Assembly: GCA_947176635.1 (NCBI GenBank)
Contig: CAMWRJ010000023.1
Coordinates: 1-7,220 of the forward strand
Direction: 5' to 3'
Source of the DNA: an uncultured Mycoplasmataceae bacterium
GTDB lineage: Bacteria > Bacillota_I > Bacilli_A > Mycoplasmatales > Mycoplasmoidaceae
DNA length: 7,220 nt
In this document: positions 1-7,220 of the stretch, in pieces
Position numbering within the stretch: the first letter of the stretch is position 1
How the letters are laid out: the number at the start of each line of letters is the position of its first letter
The notes under the pieces: model-generated
What the model was told of the DNA's origin: nothing
Databases searched by the model: none
What the model saw: the letters and a program-made list of their open reading frames with translations, nothing else
Made by a program: the position numbers and the translations under genes

Positions 1-14
1 TTTTTTTTTTTTTT
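1..14. repeat. Poly-T homopolymer tract (at least 14 T)
   Basis: The window opens with 14 consecutive T residues, and the run may extend further left. It lies just upstream of, or touches, the possible -35 element of the permease promoter. It could be the U-tract of a terminator for an unseen upstream plus-strand gene, or a slippage-prone tract next to a promoter. The sequence to the left is needed to choose between these. Confidence 0.8.
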
Positions 15-43
15 GCAAAAATAATAATTAATAAATATATAAT
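13..43 (+). promoter_or_regulatory. Candidate promoter for the permease gene, giving a near-leaderless mRNA
   Basis: A perfect TATAAT -10 box lies at 38-43. A poor -35 candidate, TTGCAA, lies at 13-18 with a 19-nt spacer, which is longer than ideal. Transcription would start around 49-51, only 3-5 nt before the ATG at 54. No Shine-Dalgarno sequence is visible before that ATG, so the message would be essentially leaderless, which is common in mollicutes. In DNA this AT-rich a chance TATAAT is easy to find, so confidence rests on its position. Confidence 0.45.
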
Positions 44-53
44 TAAAAACACT

Positions 54-3000
54 ATGAAAAATTTCAGACTTTTACTTAAAAATTCCTTAAAGTCATTATG
101 AAATTCCAAAATATTAGTAGCTCAATTTACAGTGTTAACTACAATAGCAACAGTTGTAATTAGTTCAATATCATTGGGAAATTTTTCATTATGCAATTCT
201 ATGAAAAAAGTTTATACGGAATCTAATGCAACAGGGTTCAGTGTTGAAAATAGAGAATTAGAAAATTTTGCAACTTATAATATAGTAAAAGACTCTGAAA
301 AATTAATAACTTCAATTGAGGATTTAACATTAGAACAAGCATCTGATAATCTTGTAAAAATATATAATCCATTATTAATGTCAACAGATTTAATGGTTAA
401 TGGAAAACAATATGAAGCATATGGTTTTTTTAAAACATATTTAAATAATTCTTATACAACTGGTAAATTATCTCAAGAATGAAAAAATATTATTTTTAAT
501 AAAGATGATGATTCTTTACCCATAGTCGTTCAAAACACTCCAGATAAATATAAAAATCAATTATCAGATGTATTTAGTTTATATACTAATATTTTGCCTC
601 CATCTCCTAGTGAAGTAGAATCTAGTAAATATGAAATTCTATTTAATGAAAATATTTATTCATTTAATCCTTGATCATTATTCATTGATGAAAATAACAA
701 CATTAAAACAAATTCTTTTGGAATTATTAAACCTGAAAATTTTGATTCTGAAATTAATACTAATATTTCATTTAATCATGGTATTTTTGATTCGTTATAT
801 TCTTTTATAGTTGGAACTAATATAAGTTTTTTAGGCGAAAATGAAATGTCTAAATATAAAGCAGAAATGCAACAAATAAATTCTGATGTTATAATGTCTA
901 AAAATTATGAAAATGTTTTTAGTAATAATTGAAAACAACTTTCAAGCACTATCCCTTTTTTAGATTCTAATCAATTTAACGATTTTATAAGAAATTATTT
1001 TTGAGATTCTGCTAATACATTAATTAATAACTATTATTCACCAGAATATTATAGATTTTTAAATCTTTTAGTTGATAATATAAAAAATAATTTTATGCAA
1101 GACACTAAAACGTTTAAATTGAATTATGAAATTAATTCAGAAAATTCAACTGGATTAAGTCAATTTTTTGGTGACATTTATTTGAATCCTGAAAATAAAT
1201 ATTATTTAGAAAAAGATAATATTTTTAGTGAAAATGATAAAAAATATTTTTCTGGAACTTTTGATATTCCAATAATACCATTTATAACAGTACTTCCCTC
1301 AAATGATAATTTATCACTATTAGAAATAAAAAAATGAGCATCTGATTATCGAAATTATACAGATCCAAATAAATCTATTGTGAACACAAATAGAATTAAT
1401 TTAATTGTTAATAATTTTTTTAATAGTGTTTCAAACAAAGCAAATGAATTTTTTGAAAATCTATTAGTTTCTAATTCAGTTTCTTCAGAAATTAGAAAAG
1501 AATTTTATAAGAATTATAATTTAGATTATTTTTTATCTAATGAAATGAAAATGAATTTTACAAAATCTTCAAATTTTACATTAACAGATGCAAATAGTAA
1601 TTCATTTATTATGTCAAAATCAAAATACTATTCTGATGAAAATAAAGTTAATAATTTAGTTATTTATGATGGTAGAGAATTATTTAAAAGCAAAATAGAT
1701 GAAGATTATATAGATGTTACTATAACATCTAGAATGTGAGAATGAAATGTAATATTAACAGAAACAAACGTACCACCAGGATATCAGACTGTTGAAGAAT
1801 ACCAAAAAGATTATTTTTTAAGTAATAATTTATTTTTTAATTTAATGAATTTATTTAGTCAATTAAAATTAAATACTAATCAAGAAATAAGTGATGAATA
1901 TTATTCATTAATTAACCAAGTTGTCGATTTAAACTTATTTAATAATAATTTTGGAAAATGAAAAAATATTACATATAATTTCTTAACTACTTATACAGCT
2001 GTATTAATTGCTTGAAATGGTGCTGGGTATGATGTAGAATTTAACAGAAGAAGTGCTGCAGATATTTATATTGGTTTTAATGCTAAATATTATGAACCAA
2101 CTTCATATATGTCAGTTTTAGGTTTAAATTATTCACAATTAAAAAATAAATCTAAAGAAATTATAGATTCAACATTTGCTGAAAGTGCAATAAAATTACC
2201 TTATAAAATTAATAAAATTTCTAATGAGGAATTATTAGATAATCCTATTAAATATAAAGATCATTTTATTTATAATCCTTATACAAAGAAAATAGAATTT
2301 TATAATGATTTCTTAGATTGATTATCAAAAATAGAATCAAGATTTAAGATTAATATAAGTGGTGATGAATTTGTAATTATAGGTAAAGGTATTTCAGCAG
2401 AATTTGCTTACCCTATCACTTCTAATAATCAATTATTAATTAATAATAATTCTCCAGTTGTATTTACTAATGAATTAGGTTATGATAAAGTTTTTGAAAA
2501 TCAAGATGCAATTGAAAATTCAAATTACTTTGTGAACTTCAATCACTCTGTAAATCAAATAGCTAATAATTATGATTTAGGTTTAATTAATCAATGAACA
2601 CAAAGAGTAAATAATGCTAATTTAGCTTATAGATTATCAGATTCAAAACAACCTAATCAACTATTATATTTAAGAATGAATTTCCCATCATCAATTTTAG
2701 AAATAGTATTAATTATCACTATCTTTATTGGTGCAATCATTGTATTATTATCAATTGTATTTATGTTTATATTAATGAGATCAATTATTAAACAAAACTT
2801 AAATACATTTGCAGTTGGGATGGCTAATGGTATTAGTAAAAGAAAATTATTATTTTCATTTATGCCATTTGTATTAATTCCATCAGGAATTGCTTCTATT
2901 ATTGGATATTCATTATCATTCTTTATTTATCCATTTATTTCTAATTCAATTCAAGATTATTGAATTTTAGAATATATTAGATTTAGTTTTTCATTCTGAT

Positions 3001-5366
3001 ATTTATTATTTACATTTGTTGTCATGACATTAGTGATTTTTATAGTACAAGTAATTGTAGTATTTACAGTATTAAATAAAAATGTATCTACATTATTAGT
3101 TTCAAAACTAGAATTTAAATATAATAGATTAATTCAAACAGCACATAAATCATTCTCTAAATTAAAACCATTAGCTTCCTTTAGAATGACATATATGCTC
3201 GGTAATCTATCAAGGTTTATTTTATTGTTATTAATGATGACTTCTTTTGTGTCATTAACTGCAATTTCAGCAACAACAATTGATACATTTAATACAGCAG
3301 TTCAAAAAACTGTACAAAATAAGAAATATAATTATGCAATAGATTTATATTCACCAACTGAACAAGGTGGAATGTATTATAATATTCCTTATAATTTAGT
3401 AGGAAGTAGACAACAAGGATTAACTCCATTATATAATTTAAATTCATCAGATGGTTTTTATAATTCAGAATATAAAGATGACTTAACTTATAATATTCCA
3501 GATACTGATAAATCAATTGTTTATGATAATTTATTCTTACCTTCAGCATCTTTAATTTCAGATATTCAAGGTAACTTATTATTCTTTAGAAATAGAGTTG
3601 TTAATATGGCAACAATGGATTTTGGAATCAATTTTATGGGTAACTATATTAATCCATGAGAATGAGCTAAAAAAATTATTCCAAATAGTATTATTAACTC
3701 AATTACTGAAAAATTCCAAACACAATTAAATTATGCTTTTGCTTATGTTTATTCAATTCAAAACGATTTAAATAATCCTGATAGAAATATGTGATTATCA
3801 AATAAATCTGAAGGTTTTTCTTTAAAAGAAGATTTAAATAATTCAAAAAATCCAGATGATTGAAATCAAGATAATTGAATTTATAAATATGTAAAAGAAG
3901 ATAATCATTATAGATGAAAAAGTAATGATCAATTATTATCAACTGGTTTACCAAATTTTACAATGACACAAAGTACAGTTTATTTTATTACTAGATTAAT
4001 TTCTTTAATACAAAATTCAGAATATATAAATATTGTGCAAAAAGAATTTAATATTGATAATGTAGATCAAATTGATCAAAATTTCATGTTAGGTTTAAAT
4101 GTAGTTCCTGTTATTCCTGAATTAGATGAAACATATACATATATAAGAGGATTCACTAAATTTAAAAATAAAGATGGGGAAAATAATTCTATAAAAATTT
4201 ATGGAATTAAGCCATATTCTGATCAAGTTGTATTATGAGATGAATATAATGGATTAGATTTGAAAAAATATTTACAAGAATATCAAGAAGAATCAACTTC
4301 TACAGATGAAATTATTTATCCATTAATTATTAATGAAGTTGTATCTAAAAAATATAAATTGTATGTAAATGATATAATTGAACTTCAACCAGAAAACACT
4401 TATTCTAGATTTATTGATAAATTTAATCAAGTTCAGAATAAATCATATAAATTTAAAATTATGGGTGTAACTACATCAAAATCTGAAGAACAATATTATA
4501 CAACTCAAGAAATAGCAAATAAAATTTTAGGATTTAAGAAGCCAGAACTTGCTAATGAATACGATTTAACTGGAAAAAATTATGATTATAAATGAATAAA
4601 TCAAGAAGAAATTGATAATTATATTCCATTTAATGGTGTGTTTAGTAAACAAGATTTCCCAAAATTATTATCAAATTTTGCAACTTTATATTCACCTAGT
4701 GGATTATCACCAATTTCTGGTACATTACCAAGTAGTGATAGAGGTGATAATTATGGTCAACTTTATAAGAATTTTTCAGAAATTAATAAAATTTTAAAAT
4801 GTTCAATTGTTGATGAAAATTCTGGTAAAAATGGTCCAACTATATTGAAATTCTGTGATGATTATAAAAATTTATTTGGTACAGATAAATATTTTAGTAG
4901 CGCTTTATCTTCAATTGATGTTACTTTAGCATCTAGTTTAATTGGTTCTGTAATGGATTCAACATTAAGTAATATTAATACTATTTGTATGCTATCACTA
5001 TTACCATCAGTATTAATTATCATTATTTTAATGTCATATATGATAGTTGTGGAATCTAAACGTTTAGTGGCCTTATTAAAAGTGTTAGGATTTAGCAATT
5101 GATCAAATACAATTACATTGTCTACAATTCAATTTGTAGTTATTGGATTAGCAATTATTTTAGGATATTGTTTTTCATTAGCTGTTATATCAGCATTAAA
5201 AGTATTTGCATTTAGTTCATTTAATATAATTATTAATCCAATTATACCTTTATGAACTATACCAATTACAATTGGAGTTTTATTATTAATTGTTTCAATC
5301 ATTACAGCAACTATTTATTGAAATTTAAGAAAATCAAATCCAGCTATGGAAATAGCAATTAGATAA
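54..5366 (+). CDS. Giant FtsX/MacB-like ABC transporter permease with two large extracellular domains
   Basis: Membrane permease of 1770 aa read under code 4, with 25 in-frame TGA codons read as Trp and a TAA stop at 5364. Layout: a short basic N-terminus; TM1 at about residues 22-45; a first extracellular domain at about 46-875; TM2 (882-907), TM3 (928-955) and TM4 (983-1006); a linker; TM5 (1054-1076); a second extracellular domain at about 1080-1640; then TM6 (1645-1664), TM7 (1690-1712) and TM8 (1735-1758), with a basic tail ending N-P-A-M-E-I-A-I-R. This duplicated one-TM, external-domain, three-TM plan is that of FtsX/MacB-type permeases. Cytoplasmic loops such as FAVGMANGISKRK and VALLKVLGFSN match the segments that contact the ATPase in this family. 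The family exports or extracts lipids, lipoproteins or drugs, but the substrate cannot be told here. No ATPase gene is in the window. The frame is open leftward to base 1; ATG 54 is chosen for its typical N-terminus and the TATAAT just upstream. Confidence 0.9.
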
Positions 5367-5367
5367 T

Positions 5368-5409
5368 AAAAATATGGATACTCCCAAAATAGGATGTATC
5401 CATATTTTT
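5368..5409. terminator. Bidirectional rho-independent terminator between convergent genes
   Basis: A perfect 14-bp inverted repeat has arms AAAAATATGGATAC (5368-5381) and GTATCCATATTTTT (5396-5409). The stem can be lengthened inside by TCC/GGA pairing with one bulged base. Each arm supplies an A-run on one strand and a T-run on the other, so the hairpin can end the plus-strand permease transcript, whose stop codon is directly before it. It can equally end the minus-strand transcript, whose stop codon is 14 nt on the other side. Confidence 0.88.
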
Positions 5410-5423
5410 GTTGTGTAAGAATA

Positions 5424-5786
5424 TTAATTCTCTAAGTTATTATTAATATTATTAGTGTTTTGAATTAATTTTAAAGATTTAAAATAGAATATAAAGCTAC
5501 CTATAAAGAATAAGATTAATAAAATAAGTATTCCTCAAATTGTGCGATTTGTTTTATCTCAATAATTAAAGTTTATAGCTAATATTGTAACACCGGTAGC
5601 TATATTAAGAGCAAATCCTATTCCTAGAAAAGTATAAAATAATGGTTTTATATATGTTAAATAATAAGTATTATGTCTTAACAATGGCGGAATAAAACAT
5701 ATTATAAAAAATATTAATGATATTCCAAATGCAATCGTTGTTAATATTGCCAATATTAAAATTAATTTTAAATATTTATTTTTCAT
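5424..5786 (-). CDS. Small three-TM hypothetical membrane protein, second gene of the pair
   Basis: A 120-aa protein that I do not recognise. It starts at ATG 5786, reads through two TGA (Trp) codons (residues 76 and 84) and stops at TAA 5426-5424. It has three hydrophobic segments, at about residues 6-36, 46-74 and 84-102, with short basic or polar links and a C-terminal tail rich in Asn (Q-N-T-N-N-I-N-N-N). It has no cleavable-signal pattern and no lipobox. The start is supported by AAGGA at 5798-5794, seven bases before the ATG. Only 19 nt separate it from the end of the ADP-ribosyltransferase-like gene upstream, so the two are almost certainly cotranscribed. A membrane partner, secretion helper or immunity protein for that product is possible from position alone. 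Nothing in its own sequence shows a function. Confidence 0.82.
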
Positions 5787-5793
5787 TTTCTAA

Positions 5794-5798
5794 TCCTT
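5794..5798 (-). promoter_or_regulatory. Ribosome binding site of the small membrane protein
   Basis: AAGGA on the minus strand sits seven bases before the ATG at 5786, inside the 19-nt gap after the upstream stop codon. It is a good mollicute Shine-Dalgarno sequence and fixes this start. No promoter is needed if the two genes share a transcript. Confidence 0.75.
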
Positions 5799-5805
5799 AT
5801 CATTT

Positions 5806-6777
5806 CTAGTTTTGTACTATTTTTGTTTCTAATAAAACTAAATCGAAACAATTGATTCCATCATCATTATAATAATCAATTATTTTGAATTTAGAATCTT
5901 TGTTAATCATTATTTGATCTTCATAATTTTGCACACCATCCATAAATTCAAAATATGATACATATCCTACACCTTTAATATTTTTTGGTATAAAAATTTT
6001 AAAATAAAATGGAGATTTTAATGGTGGTTTTAAAGTATTATTATCAGTTCAGTCCGCTCCATCTGCAAAACCTCTTGGTTCAGTTATATTTAAAGCTGTT
6101 GAAATAAAACCATATGATGTAATTTCTTTACCAACACATTCAGTATAATCATAATTTCCATTATTTTCTTTAATGTATGGTTTTAATTGTTCATAAAATT
6201 CATTTTCCATAAATTCAACACCATGATAAGCAATAGTGTTTTCTTTTAAACAACCTTTTTGTAATGCTTGTTGAATATATTTATAATCTTCACCTTTAAC
6301 TTCCAATTTTTCATTTGGAAAGAATAGTGAACTTTCAATTATTGTATTTGTTGGTTCTTTTTGATTATGTAAAGGAACATTTCAAAAATCCCCTCATTCC
6401 ATAGAATATAAAGCTAAAGCTTGTTTTTCTGAATTACAATATAAATTTTCTGGAATTTTATCGCCTGGATTTTTATAATTTCAATCACTTAATGATAAAC
6501 TATCAAATCATTCTTTTGAATTATATGTTCCTAAATCAGCACTAACTTTAAGGAAATCATAATATTTAAAAGGCGTTATTAATTCATCAGAATATTTTTG
6601 TACATCTATGTACATTTGATTATTTAAATTTTCAGGTACATATTTACTGTTTAATAACGTATTGAAATATTTAACTTTACTATCATGTATGGAAATATAA
6701 ATAGATGCAGTTGCAATTGATACTAATGGAATTGGCGCTAACGTTGATGCTAGAATAATTTTTGTTTTATTTTTCAT
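5806..6777 (-). CDS. Predicted exported ADP-ribosyltransferase exoenzyme-like protein with altered active-site motifs
   Basis: A 323-aa protein read under code 4, ATG 6777 to TAG 5808-5806. Residues 1-30 form a basic then hydrophobic stretch with A-T-A at 22-24, so it is a signal peptide or membrane anchor; no lipobox Cys is present. Residues 117-320 follow the order of the ADP-ribosyltransferase exoenzyme fold (Vip2, C2I and C3 type). These are E117-K-Q-A120 with Y124; W132-N133-V-P-L136-H137, where the family has N-x-x-L-R; Y184-H185-G186, where it has Y-R-G; G223-F-I-S226-T-A228, where it has STS; I263-P-K with G269-V-G-Y272; and Y285-E286-D-Q288-I-M-I, where it has E-x-E before hydrophobics. 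Such enzymes transfer ADP-ribose from NAD to host proteins. Substitution of the Arg and the catalytic Glu suggests a diverged or inactive member. An in-frame stop (TAG) lies just upstream of the ATG. It is followed closely by a small membrane-protein gene. The assignment is by eye on motif order and is moderately sure. Confidence 0.72.
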
Positions 6778-6798
6778 AATTAACTAATTAAATGGAAA

Positions 6799-6803
6799 CT
6801 CCT
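6799..6803 (-). promoter_or_regulatory. AGGAG Shine-Dalgarno-like site, unusually far from the start
   Basis: AGGAG on the minus strand is the only Shine-Dalgarno match upstream of the ADP-ribosyltransferase-like gene, but 21 nt separate it from the ATG at 6777, against a usual 5-10. No in-frame alternative start lies between, because an in-frame TAG is present. The intervening bases contain TAATTA-GT-TAATTA, a weak inverted repeat that could fold and shorten the distance. It may equally be a chance match. Confidence 0.3.
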
Positions 6804-6815
6804 AAATAGAAATAG

Positions 6816-6830
6816 ATTATTTAAAATAAT
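6816..6830. repeat. Short inverted repeat ATTATTT-A-AAATAAT
   Basis: A perfect 7-bp inverted repeat around a single base lies between the large palindrome and the start of the ADP-ribosyltransferase-like gene. Its half-site AAATAAT is also contained in the neighbouring palindrome's half-site GTTAAATAATA, so the two may be copies of one protein-binding site. In DNA this AT-rich a 7-bp match on its own could be chance. Confidence 0.45.
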
Positions 6831-6834
6831 TTAA

Positions 6835-6858
6835 GTTAAATAATACTTATTATTTAAC
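6835..6858. promoter_or_regulatory. 24-bp perfect palindrome, candidate operator of the two-gene pair
   Basis: The arms GTTAAATAATA (6835-6845) and TATTATTTAAC (6848-6858) are perfect reverse complements around a central CT. The site lies about 58 bp upstream of the ADP-ribosyltransferase-like start, with no U-tract after it, so it does not look like a terminator. On the minus strand it contains TATTAT, a one-mismatch -10 box, so a bound dimeric repressor would cover the likely promoter. The operator role is inference; the palindrome is plainly visible. Confidence 0.5.
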
Positions 6859-6879
6859 CATTAAAAATTTATATTTATG

Positions 6880-6905
6880 AAAAAAAGAGGCAATTTTACC
6901 TCTTT
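6880..6905 (-). terminator. Rho-independent terminator of the partial nuclease-like gene
   Basis: Read on the minus strand, AAAGAGG (6905-6899) and CCTCTTT (6890-6884) form a 7-bp stem with an 8-base loop. The right arm runs straight into a total of seven T residues ending at 6880. It lies 39 bp after the stop codon of the upstream gene and insulates the ADP-ribosyltransferase-like gene from read-through. On the plus strand there is no matching T-run, so it works in one direction only. Confidence 0.8.
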
Positions 6906-6944
6906 ACTTTCAAATCATTAGTATCTTTTAAACTTAAAACTAAA

Positions 6945-7220
6945 TTAAGATGATTTAATTATTTTTTTCATATTTGTAAATGTTAATACATCTTTACCAT
7001 TACTAAATTCTAAATTTTCTTTATTATTACTTACTTTAAAGAAATAATTATCATTTTTAGGTTTATATCTATTTTGCGAATCAGTAATTTCATTAAATGT
7101 AGAATATTTCATTGCTTTCATTTTGTATTCTATTTGATTATCAATATTAGTTTGTGAATTTCTACCTTTAGCTTCATAAATTATATAAGTTTTGTTTTTT
7201 TCATCAATTAAAATAAAATC
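6945..7220 (-). CDS. C-terminal part of a probable PD-(D/E)XK nuclease (restriction-enzyme-like), start outside the window
   Basis: Only the last 91 codons are present, reading inward from base 7220 to TAA at 6947-6945. The first visible residues are D1-F2-I3-L4, then Y12-I-I-Y15-E16-A-K18-G19, giving D-x14-E-x-K. That is the metal-binding core of PD-(D/E)XK nucleases, where a preceding Pro-Asp-Phe and an E-x-K on the next strand are typical. The following K-rich stretch with Y32-K-M-K-A-M-K-Y resembles the part after this core in the C-terminal nuclease domains of type III restriction (Res) subunits and related helicase-nucleases. Such a protein would cut foreign DNA in the cytoplasm. The codon at 7220-7218 (Asp) is the first in the window, so the upstream Pro cannot be checked. 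The tail is ordinary, charged and Asn-rich. The frame is certain, the nuclease call fairly likely, and the subfamily a guess. Confidence 0.62.
   Translation of the reverse strand, partial: DFILIDEKNKTYIIYEAKGRNSQTNIDNQIEYKMKAMKYSTFNEITDSQNRYKPKNDNYFFKVSNNKENLEFSNGKDVLTFTNMKKIIKSS

Noticed and set aside
3289..3954. Minus-strand open frames at 3289-3549 and 3703-3954
   Set aside because: They lie antisense inside the permease gene, have low-complexity Leu/Tyr/Asn composition, and are expected by chance opposite AT-rich coding DNA.
4612..4797. Plus-strand frame at 4612-4797 and minus-strand frame at 4862-5098
   Set aside because: Both overlap the permease in other frames and have no recognisable domain or supporting start signal.
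132..5102. A string of separate small plus-strand genes (for example 132-482, 1380-1739, 3024-3659, 4638-5102)
   Set aside because: All lie in one frame and are separated only by TGA codons. Read under code 4 they form a single continuous protein with coherent membrane topology, so they are pieces of one gene.
5806..6777. Reading 6777-6508 and 6306-6049 as two broken genes (a degraded pseudogene)
   Set aside because: They share one frame, interrupted only by TGA (Trp) codons, and the intervening codons carry expected family motifs, so the gene is intact under code 4.
6835..6858. The palindrome as a terminator
   Set aside because: The stem is almost entirely A:T pairs, no clean T-run follows on either strand, and a better terminator with GC pairs and seven T residues lies just before it at 6905-6880.
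1..7220. tRNA, rRNA, CRISPR array or insertion sequence
   Set aside because: I saw no GC-richer cloverleaf or rRNA-like block, no regularly spaced repeats, and no transposase motifs or paired terminal repeats.

Overview
The window comes from a mollicute (Mycoplasma mycoides / Spiroplasma / Mesoplasma-type lineage, species not identifiable by eye). The DNA is extremely AT-rich, and UGA is read as tryptophan (genetic code 4). In every long frame the apparent TGA stops fall between well-matched protein segments; I counted 25 in-frame TGA codons in the first gene and saw no TGG codon in any gene here. All coordinates below assume code 4. Under the standard code each of the first three genes would appear broken into fragments.

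Plus strand, 1-5366: a T14 homopolymer and a near-leaderless promoter lead into one giant gene (54-5366, 1770 aa). It encodes an FtsX/MacB-type ABC transporter permease with two very large extracellular domains. Its ATPase partner is not in the window. It ends at a strong 14-bp hairpin (5368-5409) flanked by A and T runs, which can terminate transcription from both directions and separates it from the convergent genes on the other strand.

Minus strand, 6777-5424: two genes in a tight pair with a 19-nt gap. The first (6777-5806, 323 aa) is a predicted exported or membrane-anchored protein whose C-terminal half resembles the ADP-ribosyltransferase exoenzyme fold, but residues that normally define the active site look substituted (Y-R-G to Y-H-G, STS to STA, ExE to ExQ). 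The second (5786-5424, 120 aa) is a small protein with three predicted membrane segments and no recognised family. The pair may be a secreted effector with its membrane partner or immunity protein, but that is inference. Upstream of the pair is a 24-bp perfect palindrome (6835-6858) and a second, related inverted repeat (6816-6830), which together look like an operator.

Minus strand, 7220-6945: the C-terminal end of a gene entering from outside the window. It carries a D-x14-E-x-K signature typical of PD-(D/E)XK nucleases, as in restriction endonucleases, followed by its own rho-independent terminator (6905-6880). No tRNA, rRNA, CRISPR array or insertion sequence was seen, and no gene-free stretch exceeds 300 bases. 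The longest is the 167-bp region 6778-6944.
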